Shown here: positions 9,187 to 20,223 of the stretch, piece by piece
How the letters are laid out: each line of letters starts with the position of its first letter
Numbering within the stretch: position 1 is the first letter of the stretch
Assembly (NCBI RefSeq): GCF_003431975.1
Contig: NZ_CP027116.1
Coordinates: 930,001 to 994,000, forward strand
Length of the DNA: 64,000 nucleotides
Reading direction: 5' to 3'
From: Bacillus pumilus
GTDB taxonomy: Bacteria; Bacillota; Bacilli; Bacillales; Bacillaceae
The notes under the pieces: model-generated
Told to the model about the DNA's origin: nothing
The model's input: only the letters and a program-made list of their open reading frames with translations
The model's database searches: none
Translations under genes and position numbers: made by a program

Positions 9187-9744
9187 ATGAGTTTTCATGA
9201 TCAACCCATTCTACCTGCTGTTCGTAATATGAAGCAATTTGAGGAATTTTTAAAAAGTCCATTTACATATGGAGTCTTACTTGATGTTCACTTAGGCCGA
9301 CTAAAGGGCATCATGAATGAGGCGAATGCCCATCATAAAAAAATGTTTGTCCATGTCGATCTCATTCACGGCATTAAACATGATGAGTATGGAACGGAAT
9401 TTATTTGTCAGGAAATGAAGCCGGCAGGAATTATTTCTACTAGGTCTTCTGTCATAGTTAAAGCAAAGCAAAAAAAGGTATATGCCATTCAGCGAATGTT
9501 TTTACTTGATACGAGTGCCATGGAAAAAAGCATGGAGTTCGTAGGGAAACATCGTCCTGATTTTATTGAAGTATTGCCTGGAGTCGTACCAGATTTAATT
9601 ACTGAAGTACGCGAGCGAGCAGGGATTCCAATATTTGCAGGCGGGTTTATTCGTACAAAAGAAGATGTAGAAAGAGCGCTTGAAGCTGGAGCTACAGCTG
9701 TAACGACCTCGAATACCACCCTTTGGAAAGCGTTCCAAAAGTGA
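9187..9744 (+). CDS. glpP: GlpP glycerol-3-phosphate-responsive antiterminator
   Basis: A 185-residue protein, start ATG after AGAAGGAGACGG. It has the TIM-barrel-like GlpP fold with the segments [16 protein letters not shown] (near 57) and a phosphate-binding [18 protein letters not shown] (near 144). GlpP binds glycerol-3-phosphate and then acts on the leader mRNAs of glp genes to let transcription pass their terminators. Both leader targets are visible here, at 9802-9900 and 12312-12396. The gene sits directly upstream of glpF but glpF has its own promoter. Confidence 0.95.
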   Translation: MSFHDQPILPAVRNMKQFEEFLKSPFTYGVLLDVHLGRLKGIMNEANAHHKKMFVHVDLIHGIKHDEYGTEFICQEMKPAGIISTRSSVIVKAKQKKVYAIQRMFLLDTSAMEKSMEFVGKHRPDFIEVLPGVVPDLITEVRERAGIPIFAGGFIRTKEDVERALEAGATAVTTSNTTLWKAFQK

Positions 9745-9767
9745 AAAAGATAAAATGTGAAAATTGA

Positions 9768-9796
9768 TTGACAACGTTTTCATCCTCTGATACTAT
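9768..9796 (+). promoter_or_regulatory. glpFK promoter with overlapping cre site
   Basis: TTGACA (9768-9773), a 17-base spacer and TACTAT (9791-9796) form a strong sigma-A promoter. TTGACAACGTTTTCA at 9768-9782 fits the CcpA operator consensus with one mismatch, as known for B. subtilis glpFK. This implies catabolite repression by occlusion of the -35. Confidence 0.85.
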
Positions 9797-9801
9797 AGCA
9801 C

Positions 9802-9902
9802 TAAGTTAATATCATGTGATGGAGAAACGGAGATCCACAACAACGCTTTACTAGGTGACAAATGACCCTGATGTAAAGTATGTTTGTTGTGGATCTTTTT
9901 CT
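9802..9902 (+). promoter_or_regulatory. GlpP-responsive antitermination leader of glpF
   Basis: The leader starts with TAAGTTAATA and GGAGAAACGGAGA, a pair of motifs shared with the glpD leader. It continues to a perfect 13-bp inverted repeat (AGATCCACAACAA at 9831-9843 with TTGTTGTGGATCT at 9884-9896) and TTTTTC. This is an intrinsic terminator placed 60 bases before the glpF ribosome site, as expected for GlpP control. Confidence 0.85.
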
Positions 9903-9958
9903 TTATCTTTTCTACACATTCATAGGGGATGGCAACTGAACCAGAGGAGGAATTTTTC

Positions 9959-12287
<2,329 letters not shown>

Positions 12288-12311
12288 ACCAAAAGTATGG
12301 TATACTTCAAG

Positions 12312-12396
12312 TAAGTTAATAGAACGGTTGGAGAACTGGAGAGACCGCAGGCACCGAAGTGTAGAAATACGCTTTGGGTGTTTGCGGTCTCTTTTT
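12312..12396 (+). promoter_or_regulatory. GlpP-responsive antitermination leader of glpD
   Basis: TAAGTTAATA (12312-12321) and TGGAGAACTGGAGA (12329-12342) match the glpF leader motifs. GAGACCGCA (12341-12349) pairs with TGCGGTCTC (12383-12391), followed by TTTTTC, giving a terminator 30 bases before the glpD start. TATACT at 12300 may be its -10. Confidence 0.83.
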
Positions 12397-12426
12397 CTTT
12401 ACCGTACAACATGGGAGGAACAAGAG

Positions 12427-14088
12427 ATGACTTTTTCTAGCTTAGAAAGAGAACAAATGCTGCAGGAAATGACAAAAAAACCATATGATGTGTTTATCAT
12501 TGGTGGGGGTATTACAGGCGCAGGTACAGCACTTGATGCGGCTTCACGCGGAATGCGTGTCGGTCTTGCTGAAATGCAGGATTTCGCAGCCGGTACGTCT
12601 AGTCGATCAACGAAACTAGTGCACGGTGGACTTCGTTATTTAAAACAATTTGAAGTGAAGATGGTCGCAGAGGTCGGTAAAGAGCGTGCCATCGTATATG
12701 AAAACGGTCCTCATGTGACAACGCCAGAATGGATGCTGCTTCCGATGCATAAAGGCGGGACATTTGGTAAGTTCTCAACCTCAATTGGACTGAGAGTGTA
12801 TGACTTTTTAGCAGGCGTAAAGCATAGCGAACGTCGAAGCATGCTAAGTGCGAAAGAAACACTTGCAAAAGAACCGCTTGTGAAAAAAGACGGCTTAAAA
12901 GGCGGAGGCTATTATGTTGAATACCGTACAGATGATGCACGTCTGACAATTGAAGTCATGAAAGAGGCTGTGAAATTTGGGGCAGAAGCAGTCAACTATG
13001 CGAAAGTAAAAGAATTCATTTATGATAAAGGCAAAGTTGTCGGTGTTGTCATTGAAGATGTCATGACGCAGAAAACATACGATGTATATGCGAAAAAAAT
13101 TGTCAATGCAACAGGTCCATGGGTCGATCAGCTAAGAGACAAGGATCACTCAAAAGAAGGGAAACACTTGCAGCATACAAAAGGTATTCACTTAGTATTC
13201 GACCAATCTGTCTTCCCATTAAAACAAGCGATCTACTTTGATACACCTGATAAACGTATGGTCTTTGCGATTCCAAGAGAAGGCAAAACGTACGTTGGAA
13301 CAACAGATACAGTGTACAAAAAACAGCTGGAACATCCGCGTATGACAAAAGCAGATCGTGATTATGTCATCAAAGCGATTCAATACATGTTCCCTGATCT
13401 CAATATTACGGAAAAAGATGTTGAATCTAACTGGGCTGGTCTTCGTCCGCTCATTCATGAAGAAGGCAAAGATCCTTCAGAAATCTCTCGTAAGGATGAA
13501 GTGTGGACATCATCTTCAGGCTTAATTACCATTGCTGGAGGTAAATTAACAGGCTACCGCAAAATGGCTGAGCACATTGTGAATCTTGTACGTGATGGAC
13601 TAAAAGAAGAAACGGGCAAAGACTTTGGGCCATGTAAAACAAAGCATATGCCAATTTCAGGCGGTCATGTAGGTGGATCTAAAAATATGGCTTCCTTTGT
13701 CCAGGCGAAAACAGCAGAAGGAGCATCTGTTGGTTTAACAGAACCGATTGCTCAAAAACTCGCTGAGAAATATGGCTCAAACGTCAGCAGTCTCTTCAAT
13801 CGTGTCGAGCAGCTTCAAGGCGAAGCAGACAAACGAAACATTCCAGCGTATGTACTGGCAGAGCTTGTCTATGCGATCGAAGAAGAATTAGCCGTTACCC
13901 CTGTTGATTTCTTCTTAAGAAGAACAGGAAGCCTATTATTTAATATCAATTGGGCAAAAAAATATGCACAGCCAGTCATCGACTATATGGCAGAGCGTTT
14001 CGGCTGGGATGAAGCAACAAAACAGAAACATCAAACAGAATTAGATCAACTTTTCCATGAAGCAGTCGTACCGCTTGATGCTGAATAA
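12427..14088 (+). CDS. glpD: GlpD aerobic glycerol-3-phosphate dehydrogenase
   Basis: The start is ATG 12427 ([11 protein letters not shown]) behind GGGAGGAA; the longer frame would run through the terminator. The 553-residue flavoprotein begins with the FAD-binding [19 protein letters not shown]. It contains [17 protein letters not shown] and ends in the usual alpha-helical C-terminal domain. It oxidises glycerol-3-phosphate to dihydroxyacetone phosphate at the membrane and passes electrons to menaquinone. Transcribed from its own leader with GlpP antitermination, and followed by an intrinsic terminator that is present twice. Confidence 0.96.
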   Translation: MTFSSLEREQMLQEMTKKPYDVFIIGGGITGAGTALDAASRGMRVGLAEMQDFAAGTSSRSTKLVHGGLRYLKQFEVKMVAEVGKERAIVYENGPHVTTPEWMLLPMHKGGTFGKFSTSIGLRVYDFLAGVKHSERRSMLSAKETLAKEPLVKKDGLKGGGYYVEYRTDDARLTIEVMKEAVKFGAEAVNYAKVKEFIYDKGKVVGVVIEDVMTQKTYDVYAKKIVNATGPWVDQLRDKDHSKEGKHLQHTKGIHLVFDQSVFPLKQAIYFDTPDKRMVFAIPREGKTYVGTTDTVYKKQLEHPRMTKADRDYVIKAIQYMFPDLNITEKDVESNWAGLRPLIHEEGKDPSEISRKDEVWTSSSGLITIAGGKLTGYRKMAEHIVNLVRDGLKEETGKDFGPCKTKHMPISGGHVGGSKNMASFVQAKTAEGASVGLTEPIAQKLAEKYGSNVSSLFNRVEQLQGEADKRNIPAYVLAELVYAIEEELAVTPVDFFLRRTGSLLFNINWAKKYAQPVIDYMAERFGWDEATKQKHQTELDQLFHEAVVPLDAE

Positions 14089-14091
14089 GAG

Positions 14092-14316
14092 AAAAGCCGA
14101 TCATGTATCGGCTTTTCAGCGTGTAGACAAACCCTCGCATTCTTTGTCAGTCCTGCGCTCCGGTGCTCACGAATGACAAATTCGCTCTGCTCCGGTGCTC
14201 GTCCTTCCTAGACTGCAAAGGTTTTCTATCACGCTGAAAAGAAGACAAAGGGCTAAAATAAACATCATTTTAGCACTTTGTCAACAATCTTAAAAGCCGA
14301 TCATGTATCGGCTTTT
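14092..14316. repeat. palindromic repeat (copy 1) flanked by a duplicated terminator
   Basis: The 340 bases between glpD and pgcA hold no gene. The glpD terminator, 25 bases with a stem of AAAGCCGAT and ATCGGCTTT, occurs at 14092-14116 and again, identical, at 14292-14316. Between them lies a unit opened by CAGCGTG (14117) and closed by CACGCTG (14230-14236), then a second hairpin ACAAAGGGCTAAAAT/ATTTTAGCACTTTGT (14245-14281). A 12-base repeat GCTCCGGTGCTC occurs twice inside (14157 and 14189). The unit recurs at 20074-20175. Confidence 0.85.
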
Positions 14317-14428
14317 TTATTTGTTCTTCATTTTCTTCATCTGCTAATGATATAGCATGACATAAAGGGTGATTCCATATAGAATAACAGTAGAGGTTAT
14401 TTTATTGATAAGAGCTGGGAGGACGACC

Positions 14429-16174
14429 ATGAGTTGGAAGACGAATTATGAGCGATGGATCAATGAGAAGCACCTGGATACTGAGCTAAGGGAGTGGCTA
14501 GAGGCGCATCAAGATGACCACCAGGCGCTTGAAGACTGTTTCTACAAAAACCTTGAGTTTGGCACTGGAGGCATGCGCGGTGAAATTGGTGCCGGCACGA
14601 ACCGAATGAATGTGTACACGGTTCGTAAAGCATCTGCAGGTCTTGCTGCGTATATTGCGAAACATGGAGAGGATGCAAAAAGAAGAGGCGTCGCCATTGC
14701 ATATGATTCACGCCATAAGTCGCCTGAATTTGCGATGGAATCAGCCAAAACACTTGCTTCACAGGGAATCCAAACGTACGTATTTGACGAACTGCGTCCA
14801 ACACCAGAACTCTCATTTGCTGTTCGGGAGCTGAATGCATTTGCTGGGATTGTCGTGACAGCAAGTCATAATCCACCAGAATATAATGGCTATAAAGTGT
14901 ATGGAGAAGATGGCGGACAGCTGCCACCGCTTCAAGCAGATCAAGTCATTCAAGAAGTGGATGCAATTGAAAATGAACTGTCAATTTCAGTTGATTCAGA
15001 AGAGACGTTAAAACAACAAGGGCTGATCAACATGATCGGAGAAGAAATTGATCATGCATATATAGAAAAATTAAAAACCATCAGTGTGCATCCTGAGCTG
15101 GCAAATGAGGTCGATGTGAAAGTCGTATTTACCCCGCTTCATGGCACTGCGAACCAGCCTGTCCGAAAAGGGCTTCAAGCTCTTGGCTATCAGCATGTGA
15201 CTGTTGTGCCTGAACAGGAGAATCCAGATCCACAATTCTCAACAGTGACATCGCCAAACCCAGAGGAGCATGCCGCATTTGAATATGCCATCAAGCTTGG
15301 CGAAAAGCAGAATGCCGATATCCTCATTGCAACAGACCCAGATGCTGATAGGTTAGGCATTGCGGTCAAAAATCATGATGGGGAGTTTACCGTCTTAACA
15401 GGTAACCAAACAGGAGCCTTGCTGCTTCATTATTTATTATCTGAAAAACAAAAGCTGGGTCAGCTGCCGCCTCGTCCCGTTGTGATGAAAACCATCGTCA
15501 CAAGTGAGCTTGGCCGAGCTGTTGCATCAGCATTTGGTGCCGACACGATAGACACACTGACCGGCTTTAAATTTATTGGAGAAAAAATCAAGCAATTCGA
15601 AGAGAGCGGAGAATACACGTTTCAATTCGGTTATGAAGAGAGCTATGGCTATTTAATCGGTGACTTTGCCCGGGATAAAGATGCGGTGCAAGCAGCGCTG
15701 TTAGCCGTCGAAGTAGCAGCTTTCTATAAAAAACAAGGCAAGTCTTTGTACGATGCACTTGTTGATATTTTCAAGGAGTTTGGATTTTACCGGGAAGGGT
15801 TAAAGTCGTTAACCTTAAAAGGAAAAGAAGGAGCAGAACAGATTTCAGCCATCCTTCATACGTTTAGAACAAATCCGCCTGCTACTATCGCAAGGCAGCG
15901 AATTACTATCATCGAGGATTACCAATCAAGTCAAAGATACCACGTGGCTGAAAAGAAAGAAGAAATCATTCATCTACCAGCATCAAACGTGCTGAAATAT
16001 TTCCTTGAGGATGGCTCTTGGTTCTGTTTAAGACCTTCCGGCACTGAACCTAAAGTAAAATTTTATATTGCCGTCAAAGGTACGTCTTTAACAGATAGCG
16101 AAGAAAAGCTGAAGCAATTGTCAGAAGAAGTGATGAAAGTCGTATATGAGATTGTGGAAGAAACAGCTAAATAA
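14429..16174 (+). CDS. pgcA: PgcA alpha-phosphoglucomutase
   Basis: I start at ATG 14429 ([10 protein letters not shown]) behind GGGAGGACG; the frame extends 20 codons further without a ribosome site. The 581-residue enzyme has the phosphoserine loop [15 protein letters not shown] near 145, the metal loop DPDADRLG near 307, the sugar loop FGYEESYGY near 400 and the phosphate site RPSGTEPK near the end. It interconverts glucose-1- and glucose-6-phosphate, supplying UDP-glucose for wall teichoic acid glucosylation and glycolipid anchors. Length equals B. subtilis PgcA (YhxB). It appears monocistronic. Confidence 0.95.
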   Translation: MSWKTNYERWINEKHLDTELREWLEAHQDDHQALEDCFYKNLEFGTGGMRGEIGAGTNRMNVYTVRKASAGLAAYIAKHGEDAKRRGVAIAYDSRHKSPEFAMESAKTLASQGIQTYVFDELRPTPELSFAVRELNAFAGIVVTASHNPPEYNGYKVYGEDGGQLPPLQADQVIQEVDAIENELSISVDSEETLKQQGLINMIGEEIDHAYIEKLKTISVHPELANEVDVKVVFTPLHGTANQPVRKGLQALGYQHVTVVPEQENPDPQFSTVTSPNPEEHAAFEYAIKLGEKQNADILIATDPDADRLGIAVKNHDGEFTVLTGNQTGALLLHYLLSEKQKLGQLPPRPVVMKTIVTSELGRAVASAFGADTIDTLTGFKFIGEKIKQFEESGEYTFQFGYEESYGYLIGDFARDKDAVQAALLAVEVAAFYKKQGKSLYDALVDIFKEFGFYREGLKSLTLKGKEGAEQISAILHTFRTNPPATIARQRITIIEDYQSSQRYHVAEKKEEIIHLPASNVLKYFLEDGSWFCLRPSGTEPKVKFYIAVKGTSLTDSEEKLKQLSEEVMKVVYEIVEETAK

Positions 16175-16180
16175 ACAAAC

Positions 16181-16247
16181 AAGGCCATCGTGTGCATGCA
16201 TGATGGCCTTTTCTCCATCAAAAGGATGAGAAAAAATCATCCTTTTA
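16181..16247 (+). terminator. pgcA terminator and a second hairpin
   Basis: AAGGCCATC/GATGGCCTT (16181-16210) is followed by TTCTCC. A second hairpin, AAAAGGATGA/TCATCCTTTT, follows within 10 bases and may back it up. Confidence 0.75.
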
Positions 16248-16307
16248 GAGAAAGGCCCGGCAGAGTGCTCATGGTATAATGAGCGTAATGATAAGAGAAG
16301 GTAGCAA

Positions 16308-17471
16308 GTGCTGGGGGTACACAGTATGGGAGAATACCAAGAGAAGGTTCAAACATTAAAAACGTTAAAAGAAATTGCAGAAAAGCTCAATGAAGGCATG
16401 GAAATGAAAGATACACTTCATGAAGTGCTTCAAATGCTGATGGATGTGACAGGCTTTCATTCAGCATGGATTTATTTTATAGAAAAAGACGGCTCGTATG
16501 AACTGATGGCAGATGTCTCCTTACCCGAAGCGCTGGCAAAGCATCAAAAGCAGCTCATGTGTCAAAATGATTGCTATTGCATCAATCGATACACAAAAGG
16601 CTCGCTACAATCAGCGACGAACATTATTAACTGTAAACGCATAGAAACGGCGATTGATCAAAAGCTAGGGGATACTGAAGAAATTACGCATCATGCGACC
16701 GTTCCTCTCAAAGCGTGTAAGCGTACGTTTGGGTTATTGAATGTGGCGGCAAAAGGAAAAATCACATTTACGCAAGAAGAACTAAATTTACTTGAAAGCA
16801 TTGCGCTTCAAATCGGCACTGCCATTCAGCGGATGAAGCTTGTGCAAAACGAACATCAGCATGCGCTATTGGAAGAAAGAAACCGGCTAGCACAAGACTT
16901 ACATGATTCTGTCAACCAAATGCTCTTTTCAGTCAGTTTGACTGCTAAGGCCGCGCGTCAAATGACTAACGATCAAAGTCTAGGGGAAATGATTGATTTT
17001 ATTCAGCATTTATCACAAGATGCACTGGTTGAAATGCGGTCACTCATTTGGCAGCTAAGACCAAGAGGAATTGAAAAAGGCTTTACAACAGGCATTGAAG
17101 AGTATGCGAAGCTTTTAGGCTTACGTTGTACATTATCGTTATCCGGCTGTATAGAGATGGATCATTCGCAGCATGAAACGTTGTTTCGGGTATGCCAAGA
17201 AGCGCTGAATAATTGTCAAAAACATGCGGGAGTAGAGGAAGTCAAAGTCCAGCTTGAACAATCAAAAGACACGTTTGAGATGAAAATCATCGATCATGGA
17301 AAAGGATTTCAGTACGATGAGCAAATGAGCCTTCCTTCGCTTGGACTGAAAGGGATGTCTGATCGCATCAAAAGAGCTGGCGGTACATTTTGTATTGACT
17401 CTGAGATCGGTAAAGGAACGATTATTCAAGTGAAGGTGCCATTTTCGCAAGAAAGGAGGGAATCGAAATGA
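16308..17471 (+). CDS. yhcY: YhcY sensor histidine kinase (GAF, HisKA_3)
   Basis: A 387-residue kinase; GTG 16308 follows GAAGGTAG, but ATG 16326 behind GGGGG is an equal alternative. There is no membrane segment. Residues 30-175 form a GAF domain with several cysteines (CQNDCYCIN near 85). The phospho-accepting His lies in LAQDLHDSVNQMLFS near 205, and the ATPase part shows EALNNCQKHAG and KGMSDRIKRAGG. It should phosphorylate YhcZ, whose ATG overlaps its stop. The signal is unknown; the Cys cluster would suit a redox- or ligand-sensing GAF. An extended -10 (TGGTATAAT, about 16272-16280) lies just upstream. Confidence 0.9.
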   Translation: MLGVHSMGEYQEKVQTLKTLKEIAEKLNEGMEMKDTLHEVLQMLMDVTGFHSAWIYFIEKDGSYELMADVSLPEALAKHQKQLMCQNDCYCINRYTKGSLQSATNIINCKRIETAIDQKLGDTEEITHHATVPLKACKRTFGLLNVAAKGKITFTQEELNLLESIALQIGTAIQRMKLVQNEHQHALLEERNRLAQDLHDSVNQMLFSVSLTAKAARQMTNDQSLGEMIDFIQHLSQDALVEMRSLIWQLRPRGIEKGFTTGIEEYAKLLGLRCTLSLSGCIEMDHSQHETLFRVCQEALNNCQKHAGVEEVKVQLEQSKDTFEMKIIDHGKGFQYDEQMSLPSLGLKGMSDRIKRAGGTFCIDSEIGKGTIIQVKVPFSQERRESK

Positions 17472-18118
17472 GAGTTGTCATTGCAGATGATCATCATATT
17501 GTGAGAAAAGGGCTTGTGTTTTTCTTGCAGACACAGCCTGACGTCGAGATCGTTGGTGAGGCTTCTAATGGAGAAGAAGCATTAGAAGTTGTGAGACAAA
17601 CGAGGCCTGACATCGTCCTGATGGATCTATCGATGCCTGTGATGAATGGCATTGAGGCGACAAAACAAATGATGCAGGAAATGCCTGATACCCACATTGT
17701 AATCCTGACAAGTTATGCGGATAAAGATTATGTCATTCCCGCCATTCAAGCAGGGGCCAGAGCGTATCAGCTCAAGGATGTAGCGCCGGAAAAACTTCTT
17801 ACGACAATGATTGACGTACAAAAGGGCACCTATCAGCTAGATGGTCATATCACCACCTTTCTTGTCCAGCATTTGACCGAGCCAAAAGAGCAAAAATGGG
17901 CACTGATGAAAGAGCTAACCAATAGAGAGCGAGATGTCTTATTTGAAATTGCAAAGGGTAAAAGCAATAAAGAAATTGCCGCATCCCTGTTTATTTCTGA
18001 AAAAACTGTCAAAACGCACGTATCCCATGTATTATCAAAACTAGAGTTGGCCGATCGAACCCAGGCGGCTCTGTATGCAGTAGATTATCAAAAAAACCAG
18101 CCGAAAGAGCTGTTATAA
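17468..18118 (+). CDS. yhcZ: YhcZ NarL/LuxR-type response regulator
   Basis: A 216-residue DNA-binding regulator overlapping yhcY by four bases (ATGA). The receiver domain (1-120) has the acidic pocket ADDHH near 8-12, the phospho-acceptor Asp in VLMDLSMPVMNG near 54 and a Lys in YQLKD near 104. The LuxR-type helix-turn-helix is at 148-205 (LTNRERDVLFEIAKGKSNKEIA). It forms a two-component pair with YhcY. Its targets are not shown by the sequence. Confidence 0.94.
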   Translation: MRVVIADDHHIVRKGLVFFLQTQPDVEIVGEASNGEEALEVVRQTRPDIVLMDLSMPVMNGIEATKQMMQEMPDTHIVILTSYADKDYVIPAIQAGARAYQLKDVAPEKLLTTMIDVQKGTYQLDGHITTFLVQHLTEPKEQKWALMKELTNRERDVLFEIAKGKSNKEIAASLFISEKTVKTHVSHVLSKLELADRTQAALYAVDYQKNQPKELL

Positions 18119-18138
18119 CAAAAGGAGATTTAGTCGTT

Positions 18139-18174
18139 ATGCTAAAACTTTTAAGCGCACATTCAGTTCAATAA
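18139..18174 (+). CDS. possible 11-codon ORF after yhcZ
   Basis: ATG 18139 follows AAAGGAG and encodes MLKLLSAHSVQ before TAA. The ribosome site is excellent, the frame is too short to judge, and a weak GCACG/CGTGC hairpin with CTTTT follows at 18189-18219. It may be a micropeptide, a gene remnant or chance. Confidence 0.25.
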   Translation: MLKLLSAHSVQ

Positions 18175-18268
18175 ATTGAATAAAAAGAGCACGGTAGCTA
18201 GTTTATTTGACGTGCCTTTTGCGTGAAAAGAGAAGCATGTTCAGTCTAATTTCTAAAAGTAAAACGAT

Positions 18269-18307
18269 AAAAGACTTGATGAGTGGATGCTCATGAAGTC
18301 TTTTTTA
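18269..18307 (+). terminator. terminator before the GNAT gene
   Basis: AAGACTT (18271-18277) pairs with AAGTCTT (18296-18302), with an inner GAG/CTC stem, followed by TTTTTT. Confidence 0.7.
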
Positions 18308-18363
18308 TGTTGAAGGAGGTGATGAACCGCTGATGATAAGCTGCTTTAAAAAGGAGGGGAAAA

Positions 18364-19248
18364 ATGGAGACATATAAATTAGTGAGTGATTATCGTCATG
18401 ATGACAAATTGAGAGAAAGCTTTAATGCGTTAGCGATCAATACATTTGATTTGGATTTTAGTGGCTGGTATAAGAGAGGGTACTGGGATGAAAAATATAT
18501 TCCTTATTCCTTTGTCGATCAAGGGAAAGTGGTTTCAAACGCATCCGTCTATCTCATGTCACTAGTCATTGATGGTCAAAAGTATCGAGCTGTTCAAATT
18601 GGCACAGTGATGACAGATCAAGCCTACCGCCATAAAGGATTAGCGACAAAGTTAATGCAGCATATTATGGATACGTACAAAAATGACTGCGATCTGATCT
18701 TTCTTTTTGCCAATGAAACCGTGCTGGATTTTTATCCGAGGTTCGGCTTTACTCGTTACCATGAAAGTGAATTTAGTTTAAATATCAGCAAAAGCACCCT
18801 TCAAGTGAAAAAGGATATGCATTTCAGGCAACTGTCGCTGAAGCATGACCTGCCATTGCTTGAACAGTTTGCAGAAAAACGTCAAATAGGCTCAATGAAA
18901 TTAGATGCTCACGGTCATGGTAGCTTATTGATGTTTTACTTTACATTGGTTTGGCCGGATGCCATTTTCTATATTGAATCGTTAGAGACCATTGTTTTGA
19001 TGAATGAAGAAAATGACACCATACATGTGTTTGATATTATATCTCTACAAGCACCAAATATAGAGGAAGTTGTTGCAAGTATCGTGAATGAAACGACGGA
19101 AAAAGTGATCTTCTACTTTACCCTTGATACGTCAATGGAGGGCTTACATACGATCAAGACACCAAATGATGAGGATGCGCTGTTTATTTACACGAAAAAA
19201 GAGTGGGTCAAAGACCACTTTATGCTTCCAATTACTGCGCACTGCTAA
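18364..19248 (+). CDS. GNAT-family N-acetyltransferase, Eis-like
   Basis: A 294-residue protein with ATG after AAGGAGGGG. The acetyl-CoA loop VMTDQAYRHKGLATKLMQH lies near 82-100 and YPRFGF near 122. A second part (140-290) resembles the extra domain of Eis-like acetyltransferases and ends without the typical C-terminal carboxylate stretch I would need to call it Eis. The substrate is unknown. It stands alone between terminators, on the opposite strand to yhdB. Confidence 0.85.
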   Translation: METYKLVSDYRHDDKLRESFNALAINTFDLDFSGWYKRGYWDEKYIPYSFVDQGKVVSNASVYLMSLVIDGQKYRAVQIGTVMTDQAYRHKGLATKLMQHIMDTYKNDCDLIFLFANETVLDFYPRFGFTRYHESEFSLNISKSTLQVKKDMHFRQLSLKHDLPLLEQFAEKRQIGSMKLDAHGHGSLLMFYFTLVWPDAIFYIESLETIVLMNEENDTIHVFDIISLQAPNIEEVVASIVNETTEKVIFYFTLDTSMEGLHTIKTPNDEDALFIYTKKEWVKDHFMLPITAHC

Positions 19249-19256
19249 ATGTATGT

Positions 19257-19284
19257 AAAAAGGCTGATAATCAGCCTTTTTCTT
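19257..19284. terminator. bidirectional terminator between the GNAT gene and yhdB
   Basis: AGGCTGA/TCAGCCT with a three-base loop, A-run before and T-run after. Confidence 0.85.
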
Positions 19285-19532
19285 TATGTGTACATCGGTT
19301 GTGAATACACTTCAGAAGCAGCAGCCTCTGAAGCATGGTCAATGTACTGGAGGAGCCCGTATAAACATTTTTCAACATCTGCATCGTTCCGGTTAAATTG
19401 ATACGCATGTAAGAAATGCTCAATACGTTTGGAGAGCAAGTCATCTTGCGTACGTACCATAAGAATAAGTAAATTATCCCATTGCGAGCGATGCGTATAG
19501 TAAAGTGCTTTATCATAATCCGCCACATTCAT
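19284..19532 (-). CDS. yhdB: YhdB-like small protein
   Basis: I start at 19532 (MNVADYDKALYYT) because GGAGAAGG lies 5-8 bases upstream; the frame runs on for 11 codons. The 82-residue protein is soluble and helical (SQWDNLLILMVRTQDDLLSKRIEHFLHAY) with no known motif. Its place next to yhdC and its general sequence fit B. subtilis YhdB, a protein of unknown function. Confidence 0.8.
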   Translation of the reverse strand: MNVADYDKALYYTHRSQWDNLLILMVRTQDDLLSKRIEHFLHAYQFNRNDADVEKCLYGLLQYIDHASEAAASEVYSQPMYT

Positions 19533-19725
19533 CAAACCTTCTCCTTTCCCTTGAGAAGTCCTCATTAGTTTGCTCGGAACATATCGACATTTTCAGGGGA
19601 AAAGTTGGTGTCCGCATGAATCATGTACCGGGAATTATAGGCTGAATAAATGCTGCATGTATGAAAACGGATCGACCGGCAAAAGCTAAACAAAATATAT
19701 ACATGAAAGAGAGATAGGCGATATC

Positions 19726-20046
19726 ATGCAGCCGAAAAAGTGGATGCTTTTTGCAGCAGAAATGGTTTTGTTTGGTAGCTTGATGATCCATCCTGAAATA
19801 AAAGCAGCGTCACAGCCTGTTGAAAATTGGGAAAGACTTGCATACACAGCGTTGCAAGACGAATATGAAGGCGCCGCTTTAAACGATTATCGATATATTG
19901 GCCGTACACAAGTAAATGATGACCAGACAAAAGATGTGTTTCGCGTCACCGTGAAGGAAGGCTCAATGCTTTTTGCTGCACACGCAGAAATCTATTTTCA
20001 CCCAGTGACTGGTCATTTAATTAGTATTAACGTATTCCGGCTATAA
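19726..20046 (+). CDS. yhdC: YhdC-like secreted protein (DUF3889)
   Basis: A 106-residue protein with an N-terminal signal peptide ([20 protein letters not shown], cleavage after about residue 28 near KAAS). The remainder is a compact domain with [20 protein letters not shown] and [14 protein letters not shown], the pattern of the DUF3889 (PepSY-like) family. The function is unknown. ATG follows AGAGAGATAGG. A GC-rich hairpin follows its stop, but its T-run lies on the left side. Confidence 0.83.
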   Translation: MQPKKWMLFAAEMVLFGSLMIHPEIKAASQPVENWERLAYTALQDEYEGAALNDYRYIGRTQVNDDQTKDVFRVTVKEGSMLFAAHAEIYFHPVTGHLISINVFRL

Positions 20047-20049
20047 AAA

Positions 20050-20206
20050 AGCCCCTCTTTATGAAGAGGGGCTCGGCGTGTAGACAAACGCTCGCATGCG
20101 GTGTCAGTCCTGCAATGGTTTTCTATCACGCTGAAAAGAAGACAAAGTGCTAAAATCATTTTAGCACTTTGCCAATAATCTGATCCTCTCATATGAGGAG
20201 GGGATC
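20050..20206. repeat. palindromic repeat (copy 2) between two hairpins
   Basis: Between yhdC and the catalase gene, the same unit as at 14117-14285 recurs in shorter form: CGGCGTGTAGACAAA (20074 onward), TTCTATCACGCTG (to 20133) and the hairpin ACAAAGTGCTAAAAT/ATTTTAGCACTTTG (20142-20171, 14 bp perfect). The 52-base central part of copy 1 is missing. It is flanked by AGCCCCTCTT/AAGAGGGGCT (20050-20073), whose T-run faces the minus strand, and CTGATCC/GGATCAG (20180-20207). Confidence 0.8.
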
Positions 20207-20223
20207 AGAGCTGATTCAATTAT

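Noticed and set aside
12599..12949. Minus-strand frame of 116 codons inside glpD
   Set aside because: Shadow of a certain gene, with no ribosome site; composition mirrors the glpD codons.
14092..14316. Insertion sequence between glpD and pgcA
   Set aside because: No transposase frame; the unit is only about 170 bases with palindromic parts.
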